Part shown: positions 9,301 through 11,693 of the stretch, in pieces
How the letters are laid out: the number at the start of each line of letters is the position of its first letter
Position numbering within the stretch: the first letter of the stretch is position 1
Assembly: GCA_026770585.1 (NCBI GenBank)
Contig: MU646403.1
Span: 586,941 to 599,168, forward strand
DNA length: 12,228 nt
Direction: 5' to 3'
From: Baffinella frigidus
Taxonomy: Eukaryota; Cryptophyceae; Cryptomonadales; Baffinellaceae
Program-made: the position numbers and the translations under genes
Notes under the pieces: model-generated
Seen by the model: the letters and a program-made list of their open reading frames with translations, nothing else
Databases searched by the model: none
What the model was told of the DNA's origin: nothing

Positions 9301-11693
9301 GGTTTGGGGGGAGGGGTTCGGGGTTCGGGGTTTGGGGCGTGGGGTGTGGGGTTTGGGGTTTGGGGTGTGGGGTTAGGAATTTGGGGGTGGGTTTTAGGAT
9401 TGAGGGTTTCAAGTTTTGGGGGTGGGATTAGGGTCGGAGGCTCAGGGGTTGGGTTCTACGGTTCAGAGTTTAGAGTTTAGGGTTCAGGGGTTCAGGTGTC
9501 GGATTTAGAGCACACCCGCGGCAGTGAGCGAGTTTGGGATCAGGATCCACGTTTTAGGGGTTAGGTTCTACGGTTCAGGGTTGAGGGTTCACGGTCTAGG
9601 GTTCAGGGGTTTGGGGCTCGCAACCTGGAGCACGCCAGCGGTAGTGAGTGTGAGAATGCGCCCCCCGCCGGGATGCACGGCGGCCGCTACCACTTCTGCA
9701 ATCGGGGAAGGGGTCAGGATTCTTGTCCACCTTTTCCAACGTCCACCTTTTTGAATTTTGGAGCCATTTCCAGCCAAACATATTTTGTGCGTGAGAATGC
9801 GCCCCCCGCCAGGATGCAGCGCTGCCGCCACCAACTCCTGTATTCCAAACAGGGATTCGCGGGTTGAAAGATTCGTACCAGAAACGGCTGCAAAAATCTC
9901 AGGAAGAAGCTACTGGCATCAGGAAGTAGCTACTGGCACGCGTTTCCAAAGACGCTACGTGAGAATTCGCCCCCCGCCCGGATGCACGGCTGCCGCTACC
10001 ACTCCTGCAATTCAAAAAAAAAGGATGTAGCAGAGATTGAACGATTTTGCCATAAACGGCTGAAAATTCGAAAAGGTTGACGGTTGCGCAAGCGTAACGG
10101 TTGGGACCTGCATCCTCGACGGCGGTGGCGACACGGTGCGGTTGTCCGGTGTGGAGTATAGGGTTTAGGGTATAGGGTATAGGGTATAGGGTATAGGGTA
10201 TAGGGTATAGGGTATAGGGTATAGGGTATAGGGTGTAGGGTGTAGGGTATAGGGTGTAGGGTGTAGGGTGAAGGGTACACGGTACACGGTACACGGTACA
10301 TGGTGTAAAGTGTATGGTATAGGGGTTCGGGTTTGCGTGAGACCCGCGTCCTCAACGGCCGTGGCGACGCGGTGCGGCGAACGTAGCGCCTTGATTCGCG
10401 GAAGCAGCAGCACCTGGCGTAGGATTCGGGTTTCAGGGGTTAGGAGTTGAGGTTTGGGTTTTAGGGTGTGGAGTGGGTTTCGGGCCTAGGGTTCAGGGGT
10501 TGGGGGTTATGATTTCGGGTTGTGGGATCAGGGTTTGGCGTGTAGGGTTAACGGTCCAGGTTTTGAGTTTTGGGGGTTGGGGTTTGGGGAGTAGGGCTTG
10601 TGGTTTGGGGTTTGGGGAGTAGGGTCTGTGATTTGTGGTTTGGGGATAGGGTTTGTGGTTTGTGGTTTGGGATTTGAGGTGTTGGGTTTGGATACCTCCC
10701 CCGCCCGCGTGCCAAACGCGATTGCCGTTCCAGACCAGTCCACTTAACCCCGACACCCCTCTCCTCCCAGATAAAATGTTCCCAAAAGTAGTCCATGACG
10801 ACTTTTGGGCTTCGACCCCCCCCCCCCCTATGCATGCGCCCTACCTTGTGGCATCCCACACCGAATCTCTTGACATGGTGAGTTCAGTAGCATTTAACCC
10901 TAGGGGTTAGGGTGTAGGGTTTTAACCCCAGGAATTATGGTGTACGGTATTTGAACCCTAGGGCATAGTGTGTAGGGTGTAGATACCTCCCCCGCCCGTG
11001 TGCCGAACGCGATCGCTGTCCCCGACCAGTCCACCTGGGGTCGGGTTCAGGGTTTAGCGTTTAGGGTTGAAAGTTTGGGGTCGAGGGTTGAGAGTTGAGA
11101 GTTTGGGGGTTTGTGTTAAGGATTCATTGTTCAAGTCTTTGGGTTTTGGGTTTCGGGTTTTGGGTTTTAGGTTGAGGGTCTAGGGTTTAGGGTTTGGGGT
11201 TCAGGGTTCAGGGTTGAGGGTTCAGGGTTCAGGGTTCAGGGTTCAGGGTTCAGGGTCTAGCGTTTAGGGTTTAGGGTGTAGGGTGCAGCGTACAAGTACA
11301 GGAGTTCGGGTTGAGGGTCTAGGGTTTGGGGAGACCGCCGAGATCGCGCACGGCCCAACGGTTTCGGGTTTGTGAGCCGGGTTAGGGCCTTGCCTGGTTT
11401 AGGGTTCAGGGTTCAGGGTTTAAGGTTTAGGGTTTGGGGTTTAAGGTTTAGGGTTTAGGGCTTAGGGTTTAGGGTTTAGGGTTTAGGGTTTAGGGTTTAG
11501 GGTTTAGGGCTTAGAATTTAGGGTTTAGGGTGTAGGTTTTTAAGGTTTAGGGTTCAGGTTGTATGGTGTAGGGTTCAGGATTCAGGGTTCAGCGTTCAGG
11601 GTTTAGGGTTCAACGTTCAGGGTTTAGGGGTTAGGGGTGAGCGTACCCCTTCTCAAACACGTCGAGCTCGTCCAGCGCGATGTCGATCTCGAC
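258..11693 (-). CDS. Fragmented multi-exon gene: WD40 propeller plus helical tail (partial at both ends)
   Basis: Overall model of 23 exons (listed below, numbered 1 at the right to 23 at the left), 1579 nt, about 526 codons. Seen: each exon is open, starts after AG (20 of 23 have G as first base) and stops before GT (20) or GC (3). The phases match at all 22 junctions, including five split codons (exons 1/2, 4/5, 11/12, 14/15, 17/18). Joined exons rebuild WD40 blades across introns, for example ...AGVLQ|VWSTEA... and ...GRFVA|VGLPTS.... Known: WD40 repeats form beta-propellers that act as protein-binding platforms. Inferred: the 3' half is a coiled-coil-like tail, recalling axonemal WD40 proteins (CFAP43/44 type) or EML, not proven. 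The boundary near exons 9/10 could instead separate two genes. Exon skipping or extra exons are possible. No start or stop codon is visible. Confidence 0.62.
325..404. repeat. Telomere-like repeat between exons 23 and 22
   Basis: TTTAGTA and GGGGTTA variants; it forms the whole 80-nt intron on the minus strand. Confidence 0.75.
405..449 (-). CDS. Exon 22 of the model (GFTMPGFVPENLEIQ)
   Basis: Good splice sites: TTTTCAG|GGG and CAG|GTAAAC; 45 nt, phase 0 to 0. It leads directly into exon 23 (ENLEIQ|VSYALRS). Confidence 0.6.
512..561. repeat. Inverted-repeat intron element, copy 1 of 9
   Basis: CTAAGTTGAC at the left and GTTAACTTAA (mutated GTCAACTTAA) at the right form the inverted ends, followed by GAATAG. 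On the minus strand it fills the 3' part of an 86-nt intron (597 to 512) and gives its CTTAG acceptor. Confidence 0.65.
598..618 (-). pseudogene. Remnant of an exon 20/21 copy (21 nt)
   Basis: Lies between two inverted-repeat introns (CTTTAG|AGA and AAG|GTTAAT). In phase 0 it has a TGA as second codon, so it is probably dead. Confidence 0.4.
619..669. repeat. Inverted-repeat intron element, copy 2
   Basis: CTAAAGTTGAC...GTCAACTTAA plus GAATAG. On the minus strand it is almost the whole of a 54-nt intron (672 to 619) between AAG|GTCC and CTTTAG|A. Confidence 0.68.
673..744 (-). CDS. Exon 21: helix, tandem copy in frame
   Basis: 72 nt, acceptor CTTAG|AAC supplied by the end of the inverted-repeat element, donor AAG|GTCCTA. 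Phase 0 to 0: NGKESGMLSELDKTAKRNA, then QDVDK. Confidence 0.62.
745..793. repeat. Inverted-repeat intron element, copy 3
   Basis: Perfect 10-bp inverted ends CTAAGTTGAC/GTCAACTTAG. It ends an 86-nt minus-strand intron (830 to 745). Confidence 0.68.
831..891 (-). pseudogene. Tandem copy of exon 20/21 with an 11-nt deletion
   Basis: Keeps SLELEKSAKLNAQDVDK and both splice sites (CTTAG|AGC, AAG|GTTAAT). Compared with exon 21 it lacks 11 nt between two TCTG/CCTG repeats, so its length is 3n+1 (61 nt). It could only be used through an internal AG. Confidence 0.55.
892..940. repeat. Inverted-repeat intron element, copy 4
   Basis: CTAAGTTGAA...GTCAACTTAAG. It makes up a 53-nt minus-strand intron (944 to 892) between exon 20 and the 831-891 copy. 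Confidence 0.65.
945..1013 (-). CDS. Exon 20: helix, first of a tandem exon array
   Basis: Acceptor CTCGCAG|GTC sits at the end of a long CT tract; donor AAG|GTCCTT. 23 codons, phase 0 to 0. VSAEGTLRELERNAKRNA, then TDVDK. Three copies of the LxELxxxAKxNAxDVDK motif exist (945-1013, 831-891, 673-744) with conservative changes: Asp/Glu, Lys/Arg, Thr/Ser/Asn. Confidence 0.7.
1018..1212. repeat. (GA)n microsatellite with a G-run
   Basis: Nearly pure GAGAGAGG on +, including a GT stretch at 1132-1146 and a G-run near 1168-1180. On the minus strand it is a very long CT-rich tract ending at the CTCGCAG acceptor of exon 20, so it acts as a pyrimidine tract. Confidence 0.85.
1230..1366. repeat. Telomere-like repeat in reversed polarity, left patch
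   Basis: CCCTAAA, CCCTGCA and CCCTACA units on +, opposite to nearly all other tracts in the window. Confidence 0.7.
1366..1641 (-). pseudogene. Copy of exon 19 interrupted by a 200 bp element
   Basis: The two halves, reading VRALALASEV (from 1641) and HRTNKALVPYT (to 1366), line up with exon 19 when the element at 1409-1608 and one copy of ACTT are removed. The VEKADG start and the acceptor are missing. Confidence 0.65.
1409..1608. mobile_element. MITE-like element, 200 bp, long inverted repeats, ACTT duplication
   Basis: The two ends are inverted repeats of about 60-70 bp: TCATAG at the outer ends, then ACGCCTTCGCGAAGCAATAA and GGCTCCAAGCCC in both arms, and a GGACACG motif nearer the centre. 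ACTT (1405-1408 and 1609-1612) flanks it and occurs once at the same place in exon 19 (ACTT in 1757-1760). There is no coding capacity. The 4-bp duplication could also be read as CT with a longer repeat. Matching fragments (ATGGCTCCAAGCCC) occur at 473-486. Confidence 0.75.
1642..1718. repeat. Telomere-like repeat in reversed polarity, right patch
   Basis: CCCTTCA, CCCCTAA and CCCTAAA-like units on +. Together with 1230-1366 it encloses the broken exon 19 copy. Confidence 0.7.
1735..1803 (-). CDS. Exon 19: charged helix
   Basis: Acceptor GCACAG|GTG. VEKADGVRAQALAIEVLR, then TKKAQ; the donor is either GC at CAG|GCACCC (69 nt) or GT 15 nt further at TCC|GTCTAG (84 nt). Both keep phase 0. A copy at 1366-1641 is broken by a MITE-like insertion. 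Confidence 0.62.
1811..2041. repeat. Degenerate telomere-like intron between exons 19 and 18
   Basis: GGGTTTA-, GGGTTCA- and GGGTGTA-like units mixed with short unique stretches (1885-1970). I see no exon in it. Confidence 0.6.
2042..2126 (-). CDS. Exon 18: charged helix
   Basis: Acceptor ACTAG|GTACAA; donor AAG|GCACAC (GC, no GT nearby). YNLKGAVRHLKLSAEEAT, then MARKRQETEK. Strongly charged, coiled-coil-like. Phase 0 into exon 19. Confidence 0.65.
2127..2446. repeat. TTTGGGG-rich intron between exons 18 and 17
   Basis: Mostly GGGTTTG units from 2205 to 2395. No coding island. Confidence 0.8.
2447..2493 (-). CDS. Exon 17 of the model (MEDRKRRLESDQGTI)
   Basis: Acceptor ACGCAG|ATG, donor CCG|GTACAC; leaves in phase 2, and CG plus G of exon 18 gives Arg. 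Charged helix. Its first codon is ATG, so it could also be a start codon if a second gene began here, though the AG before it favours an internal exon. Confidence 0.6.
2494..2741. repeat. TTTAGGG-rich intron between exons 17 and 16
   Basis: Two runs of exact GGGTTTA (2499-2530 and 2588-2626), then ATGGTTT variants. The run ends directly in the exon 17 acceptor. Confidence 0.8.
2742..2840 (-). CDS. Exon 16 of the model
   Basis: Acceptor TCGCAG|GTG, donor CTC|GTGCGC, 33 codons, phase 0 to 0. VLQEHAPANRENLFAFLAY, then LRCFDFVELDDVTL. The pattern P-x-N-R-x-x-L-x-x-x-L-x-x-L is loosely like a helix of RhoGAP domains, but this is too little to name one. No duplicate was seen. Confidence 0.68.
2841..3181. 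repeat. Unique AT-richer intron with short inverted and direct repeats
   Basis: Not telomere-like. ATTGCTACACAGCTG (2888-2902) is matched inverted at 2996-3010 (one mismatch), and a diverged direct copy lies at 2964-2990. It may be an old transposon remnant. No gene seen. Confidence 0.4.
3182..3210 (-). CDS. Exon 15, 29-nt micro-exon
   Basis: Acceptor CACCAG|GGG, donor CAG|GTCTCC. It completes the split Gly codon of exon 14 and reads GAYKWTASQ, ending in phase 0 ahead of exon 16. Short, so support rests mainly on phase and splice sites. Confidence 0.45.
3214..3435. repeat. TTTCGGG and TTTAGGG array
   Basis: TTTCGGG block at 3222-3255, TTTAGGG block at 3308-3350, TTTCGGG again to 3412. Confidence 0.8.
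3436..3454 (-). CDS. Possible small exon (low confidence)
   Basis: A good acceptor GACAG|GTGCG is followed by a short unique stretch (GAYASFGG in the phase left by exon 14). No GT or GC donor is visible; only GA could follow. It may be a remnant. Confidence 0.2.
3513..3591 (-). CDS. Exon 14: coiled-coil-like
   Basis: Acceptor CTACAG|GAG; donor TCAG|GCAATC, a GC donor. 26 codons plus G (phase 1). ECMSESVRIKIDRMESRI then ATIKAAIS has spaced hydrophobic residues in a charged helix. Partial copies at 3722-3763 and 3942-3982 agree on the MSES...K-I-D-R-M core. Confidence 0.65.
3592..3721. repeat. AT-rich stretch plus perfect 19-nt palindrome
   Basis: 3606-3648 is A/T rich, unlike its surroundings. 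3649-3667 is GCGCCGTTG, T, CAACGGCGC. Telomere-like units follow. Confidence 0.6.
3722..3763 (-). pseudogene. Truncated copy of exon 14
   Basis: Acceptor AAACAG|GAG; EGMSESIHRMESRL with a nine-base in-frame deletion against exon 14. It ends in telomere-like repeat without a donor. Confidence 0.55.
3783..4170. repeat. TTTATGG array and degenerate telomere-like repeat
   Basis: GGTTTAT units at 3806-3866, then mixed GGGTTTA/GGGTTGA. Broken only by the exon 14 copy at 3942-3982. Confidence 0.75.
3942..3982 (-). pseudogene. Truncated copy of exon 14
   Basis: Acceptor ATCAG|GGC (the first codon is missing); GMSESVRTKIDRMQN, then telomere-like repeat with no donor. Confidence 0.5.
4182..4234 (-). 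pseudogene. Exon 13 tandem copy 5, decayed
   Basis: The acceptor has changed from AATAG to AATTG and about 25 nt are missing inside. The LSSLGPAAPGS end and donor TCG|GTTTCG remain. Confidence 0.5.
4347..4424 (-). CDS. Exon 13 tandem copy 4, in frame (possible extra exon)
   Basis: 78 nt between AATAG|TCG and TCG|GTTCAC, phase 0 to 0, so it can follow exon 13 without a frameshift. SLKAIDMLDVLAGNMLSS then LGPAAPGS matches exon 13 with conservative changes (Glu/Asp, Asp/Gly). Left out of the 23-exon count because either order reads through. Confidence 0.5.
4537..4615 (-). pseudogene. Exon 13 tandem copy 3
   Basis: Acceptor AATAG|TCT and donor ACG|GTTCAC are kept. Substitutions and small indels break the LADN part, while LSSLGPAAPGT is still readable. 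79 nt. Confidence 0.55.
4715..4793 (-). pseudogene. Exon 13 tandem copy 2
   Basis: 79 nt, almost the same sequence as copy 1 and with the same 3n+1 length. Acceptor AATAG|TCC, donor ACG|GTTTAT. The intron upstream (72 nt) is practically identical to that of copy 1. Confidence 0.6.
4866..4944 (-). pseudogene. Exon 13 tandem copy 1
   Basis: 79 nt between AATAG|TCC and ACG|GTTCAG. It keeps LADNMLSSLGPAAPGT, but one extra base near the start makes its length 3n+1, which would shift the frame if it were included. Nearly identical to the next copy, so a recent duplication of about 151 bp. Confidence 0.6.
5017..5118 (-). CDS. Exon 13 of the model, head of a tandem exon array
   Basis: Acceptor ATCCCAG|GGA, donor ACG|GTTCAG, 34 codons, phase 0 to 0. 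GMRLCETVSLKAIDMLEV, then LADNILSSLGPAAPGT, helical with a Pro/Gly-rich end. Four to five shorter copies follow in tandem to 4182, separated by introns with the inverted-repeat element. Joined to exon 12 it gives ATELLEE|GMRLCETV. Confidence 0.72.
5130..5575. repeat. GTATTGT and GTAGGGT arrays between exons 13 and 12
   Basis: GTATTGT-type units at 5200-5240, GGGTGTA at 5247-5300, GGTTTAT at 5428-5475. Contains the exon 13 stub. Confidence 0.75.
5306..5318 (-). pseudogene. Stub of exon 13 with its acceptor
   Basis: CTCCAG|GGAATGCGG copies the acceptor and first three codons of exon 13, then passes straight into telomere-like repeat. Confidence 0.4.
5576..5691 (-). CDS. Exon 12 of the model
   Basis: The longest exon (116 nt). 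Acceptor ACACAG|GTCTC, donor GAG|GTACAC. After two bases of a split codon it reads LGVVSLRFYALEVEIAPHAR, then AYKNRPRTYDKATELLEE. It leaves in phase 0 into exon 13. Two decayed copies follow at 5718-5774 and 5866-5920. I recognise no family. Confidence 0.72.
5718..5774 (-). pseudogene. Truncated copy of exon 12
   Basis: Acceptor TCGCAG|ATCTC is kept with the same entry phase. LRTVSLRFHVLQVEIAPR keeps the exon 12 pattern with conservative changes, then the homology stops before the donor. Confidence 0.55.
5866..5920 (-). pseudogene. Frameshifted copy of exon 12
   Basis: Begins LGVVLLRF, then a short deletion shifts the frame (TGA follows), after which VEIAPHARA can be read in another frame. 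There is no acceptor AG at the start. Confidence 0.55.
5921..6070. repeat. Telomere-like repeat between the exon 12 copies and exon 11
   Basis: GGGTTTA, GGGTTGA and TTTGGGG variants; no coding island. Confidence 0.7.
6071..6119 (-). CDS. Exon 11 of the model (VVLAKLIQELQESISE)
   Basis: Acceptor ACTAG|GTG, donor GAAG|GTCAAC; enters in phase 0 and leaves in phase 1. Encodes a short amphipathic helix, VVLAKLIQELQESISE. The last G combines with GT of exon 12 to give Gly. It is enclosed by TTTAGGG-like and TTTCGGG-like repeat on its two sides. Confidence 0.65.
6121..6525. repeat. TTTCGGG, TTTCTGG and GTAGGGT arrays
   Basis: TTTCGGG to 6220, seven-base TTTCTGG units at 6268-6313, then GGGTGTA/GGGTTCA to 6520. 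The whole forms the intron between exons 11 and 10. Confidence 0.8.
6526..6564 (-). CDS. Exon 10 of the model (VAEASLEIECMDG)
   Basis: Acceptor GATCAG|GTG, donor GGG|GTAACA, 39 nt, phase 0 to 0. The acceptor-side intron sequence (GATCGCACCTCCCATATTAC on +) is repeated at 6653-6672. It follows the last recognised WD40 strand and could be the first exon of the helical part, or of a separate gene. Confidence 0.5.
6565..6820. repeat. Unique intron with duplicated segment
   Basis: ATCGCACCTCCCATATTAC occurs at 6569 and 6654. GACACACCCGGTTTGCT occurs here and again near 6939. No coding island apart from exon copies. Confidence 0.5.
6821..6855 (-). pseudogene. 3' remnant of exon 9
   Basis: Keeps AKWATKLIDLE and donor GAG|GTTATG. 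The 5' part is replaced by unrelated sequence, though TTCAG directly before it could act as an acceptor in a different phase. Confidence 0.45.
6983..7042 (-). pseudogene. Copy of exon 9, 5' end lost
   Basis: Reads FDVCGRRSFAKWTTTLTDLD with donor GAT|GTTATG. The acceptor and the first codons are gone. Confidence 0.5.
7043..7331. other. Unique stretch, no gene recognised
   Basis: No telomere-like repeat and no convincing exon. ORFs on both strands lack recognisable features. ATGGCTCCAA near 7069 resembles part of the MITE arm. Confidence 0.4.
7332..7456. repeat. Inverted repeat enclosing exon 9
   Basis: GTGGGCTCATAACCT (7332-7346) and AGGTTATGAGCCCCAC (7441-7456) are inverted with one extra base. 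The right arm, extended to GAACGAG, recurs at 7723-7744 and 8610-8631 in the same orientation. Confidence 0.55.
7345..7422 (-). CDS. Exon 9: closing strand of a WD40 blade
   Basis: Acceptor ATCAG|GAG, donor GAG|GTTATG, 26 codons, phase 0 to 0. EGGVDVFDVYGRRSFAKW, then ITKLTDFE. VDVFDV is the D strand that follows LALGTQ of exon 8. The exon is flanked by an inverted repeat (7332-7346 and 7441-7456). Three damaged copies lie nearby, at 7651-7704, 6983-7042 and 6821-6855. Confidence 0.75.
7457..7650. other. Unique stretch, no gene recognised
   Basis: Pyrimidine-rich start, then mixed sequence; no exon-like island on either strand. Confidence 0.4.
7651..7704 (-). pseudogene. Copy of exon 9, 3' end lost
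   Basis: Acceptor AACAG|GAG and EGGVDVFEVYDRRSFAKW are kept. After that the sequence diverges to RDLAHL and a TAG stop, so the donor is missing. Confidence 0.55.
7747..8076. other. Mostly unique intron, short telomere-like patch
   Basis: GGGTTTA-like units only at 7806-7850. GGACAGGCCCGCC at 7873-7885 recurs near 8303. No exon seen. Confidence 0.4.
8077..8132 (-). pseudogene. Copy of the second half of exon 8
   Basis: Reads VSAVSFSPGSDCLALGTQ with donor CAG|GTTAGT. The possible acceptor CATGAG|AAGTG has no pyrimidine tract, and the entry phase (two bases) differs from exon 8. It has silent changes in the shared part plus Ala-Arg to Val-Ser, which makes it closer to the WD40 consensus. It could be an alternative exon rather than a dead copy. 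Confidence 0.55.
8243..8298. repeat. 56-bp near-perfect palindrome
   Basis: Two 27-nt arms with 25 matches around a TC centre; the inner part is GATTCTTGGCAT.CCACC. Lies in the intron just downstream of exon 8. Confidence 0.85.
8347..8442 (-). CDS. Exon 8: WD40 blade
   Basis: Acceptor CCCCAG|GTC, donor CAG|GTGAAC, 32 codons, phase 0 to 0. It reads VAHTISYKPARETS, then VSAARFSPGSDCLALGTQ, a textbook WD40 strand A/B (V-x-x-x-x-F-S-P-G-x-x-x-L-A-L-G-T). Exon 9 supplies the following VDVFDV strand. Copies of its halves occur at 8077-8132 (second half) and 8496-8522 and 8527-8569 (first half). Confidence 0.82.
8496..8522 (-). pseudogene. Short tandem fragment of exon 8
   Basis: Repeats the YKPARKTS stretch directly after the 8527-8569 copy and is followed by a possible donor TCAG|GTTCTG. 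Confidence 0.4.
8527..8569 (-). pseudogene. Copy of the first half of exon 8
   Basis: Acceptor CACCAG|GTG is kept. Reads VAHTILYKPARKTS and then runs into a second, shorter copy without the WD40 half; an in-frame TAA follows. The same upstream sequence as for exon 8 (GGCGGAGGCAGTTGAGTG on +) is duplicated too, so the copy includes intron. Confidence 0.55.
8570..8940. other. Unique intron, no gene recognised
   Basis: Includes GTTATGAGCCCCACGAACGA at 8611-8630. Otherwise no repeat and no exon-like island. Confidence 0.4.
8941..8988 (-). CDS. Exon 7: WD40 strand pair
   Basis: Acceptor CCCTAG|GTG comes directly from a telomere-like repeat unit; donor GAG|GTGCTT. 48 nt, phase 0 to 0. VGLPTSCHILHAESLE completes the blade opened in exon 6 (C and D strands, with ILHAES in the place of VWDxxS). 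A pure TTTAGGG array of about eight units lies immediately on its 5' side. Confidence 0.72.
8991..9196. repeat. TTTAGGG array between exons 7 and 6
   Basis: About eight exact GGGTTTA units (8992-9048) touching the exon 7 acceptor, then variants. Confidence 0.85.
9197..9292 (-). CDS. Exon 6: end of one WD40 blade, start of the next
   Basis: Acceptor ACCAG|GTCTGG, donor GCC|GTAAAA, 32 codons, phase 0 to 0. It begins VWSTEARSLVQEV, the D strand and turn that closes the exon 5 blade, and ends TCIDVSDDGRFVA, the opening of another blade. Joined to exon 7 it gives GRFVA|VGLPTSCHILHAE. One of the clearest coding islands in the window. Confidence 0.82.
9293..9506. repeat. TTTGGGG/TTCGGGG repeat
   Basis: G-rich degenerate units in the intron upstream of exon 6. 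Confidence 0.75.
9507..9533 (-). pseudogene. 3' remnant of exon 5
   Basis: Only the last part, reading roughly SLTAAGVL, is kept. It is followed by TAAATCC where exon 5 has CAG and its donor, so the splice site is lost. It lies inside the intron between exons 5 and 6. Confidence 0.5.
9534..9624. repeat. Telomere-like repeat after exon 5
   Basis: GGGTTCA/GGGTTGA units; part of the intron between exons 5 and 6. Confidence 0.65.
9625..9695 (-). CDS. Exon 5: WD40 blade
   Basis: Acceptor TTGCAG|AAGTGG, donor CTCCAG|GTTGCG. It starts with two bases of a split codon and ends in phase 0. VVAAAVHPGGGRILTLTT then AGVLQ is a clear WD40 blade (A-V-H-P-x-G-x-R-[IL]-x-T-x-[ST]). The closing WD-like strand, VWS, is supplied by exon 6. 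Three related copies follow the same pattern at 9791-9837, 9959-10004 and 9507-9533. Confidence 0.78.
9791..9837 (-). pseudogene. Partial copy of exon 5 (copy C)
   Basis: Acceptor ATACAG|GAG is present. It reads ELVAAALHPGGGRILT and diverges after CTCAC, where GCACAA follows and could serve as a GC donor. It enters in phase 0, unlike exon 5, so it would not fit after exon 4. Differences from exon 5 are mostly at third positions. Confidence 0.55.
9838..9958. repeat. Unique intron with 18-bp tandem duplication
   Basis: AGGAAGAAGCTACTGGCA (9901-9918) is followed two bases later by AGGAAGTAGCTACTGGCA. No exon. Confidence 0.5.
9959..10004 (-). pseudogene. Partial copy of exon 5 (copy D), possible alternative exon
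   Basis: Acceptor TTGCAG|GAGTGG is preceded by a T-run. It encodes VVAAAVHPGGGRIL and ends at a possible donor CAC|GTAGCG. Its entry phase is the same as exon 5 and fits exon 4, but the exit phase (2) does not fit exon 6. It is a decayed duplicate, or an alternative exon that would cause a frameshift. Confidence 0.5.
10108..10144 (-). pseudogene. Truncated copy of exon 4
   Basis: It keeps the 3' part of exon 4 (PHRVATAVEDA) with third-position changes and the donor GCAG|GTCCCA, but the first half and the acceptor are missing. The homology stops abruptly next to the TATAGGG repeat array. Confidence 0.6.
10149..10343. repeat. TATAGGG array and ACACGGT run
   Basis: About a dozen GGGTATA or GGGTTTA units (10157-10240), then GGGTGTA and GGTACAC units. 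Intron after exon 4. Confidence 0.85.
10344..10413 (-). CDS. Exon 4 of the model
   Basis: Acceptor CGCCAG|GTG, donor GCGG|GTCTCA; enters in phase 0 and leaves in phase 1. It begins VLLLPRIKAL, which completes the blade opened in exon 3 (FGTRAGE then VLLL, a typical D strand), and continues RSPHRVATAVEDA. Its leftover G joins AA of exon 5 to give Glu. A 5'-truncated copy lies at 10108-10144. Confidence 0.7.
10417..10695. repeat. TTTGGGG-like degenerate repeat
   Basis: GGGTTTG, GGGTTGT and GTGGTTT units between the second copy of exon 3 and exon 4. Confidence 0.75.
10696..10743 (-). pseudogene. Second copy of exon 3, acceptor lost
   Basis: Encodes the same 16 residues as exon 3 with six synonymous differences and none that change the protein, and keeps the donor GAG|GTATCC. 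The base pair before the exon is TTAA instead of CCAG, and TAA is an in-frame stop, so normal 3' splicing at this point looks lost. The identical protein argues that it was under selection until recently, or that it is still used through another acceptor. Confidence 0.6.
10845..10868 (-). CDS. Possible 24-nt micro-exon between the two copies of exon 3
   Basis: The donor CACAAG|GTAGGG is good and the acceptor TCAAG|AGA is weak. In phase 0, matching exon 3, it reads RFGVGCHK. In another frame the same bases read DSVWDATR, which resembles the closing WD strand of a WD40 blade, but that frame does not fit the phase. Left out of the main model. Confidence 0.25.
10987..11034 (-). CDS. Exon 3: WD40 blade strands (VDWSGTAIAFGTRAGE)
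   Basis: Exactly 48 nt, phase 0 to 0, acceptor CCCCAG|GTG and donor GAG|GTATCT. VDWSGTAIAFGTRAGE has the WD40 blade pattern (V-x-W-S-x-x-G-x-x-[IL]-A-x-G-[ST]-x-x-G). A second copy at 10696-10743 encodes the same 16 residues with six silent differences, but has lost its acceptor AG. This copy is therefore the likely functional one. Confidence 0.72.
11035..11335. repeat. TTCAGGG and mixed telomere-like repeat
   Basis: GGGTTCA units at 11195-11253, with other variants around. Intron between exons 2 and 3. Confidence 0.8.
11336..11393 (-). CDS. Exon 2 of the model
   Basis: Acceptor AACCAG|GCAAG, donor GCG|GTCTCC. It enters in phase 2 and leaves in phase 0, which fits both neighbours. Encodes QGPNPAHKPETVGPCAISA, ending in the start of a WD40 blade (AISA), which continues directly as VDWSGTA in exon 3. 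It lies alone between long tracts of telomere-like repeat. Confidence 0.55.
11397..11646. repeat. TTTAGGG array between exons 1 and 2
   Basis: About seven exact GGGTTTA units at 11464-11511, otherwise variants. Confidence 0.85.
11647..11693 (-). CDS. Exon 1 of the model (VEIDIALDELDVFEK)
   Basis: Acceptor ATCAG|GTC; 15 codons plus GG, ending at donor GG|GTACGC (phase 2). It encodes an acidic segment, VEIDIALDELDVFEK. Two damaged copies lie upstream at 12011-12051 and 12159-12167; this one is intact. The split glycine codon is completed by exon 2. It is the first exon I can see in the window, not necessarily the first of the gene. Confidence 0.6.

Noticed and set aside
9757-9775. Dinoflagellate spliced-leader relic (similar to GCCATTTTGGCTC)
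   Set aside because: Only a few bases agree, and the order and strand do not fit a leader relic.
9899-10413. Tyr/Pro-rich ORFs on the minus strand
   Set aside because: Translation of TATAGGG/GTAGGG repeat in three frames; there are no features beyond the repeat period, apart from the exon 4 pieces.
10848-10912. Plus-strand WD40-like reading (VSSVAFNPRG)
   Set aside because: It resembles a WD40 strand but stands alone on the wrong strand, and runs into repeat without splice support. Probably chance.
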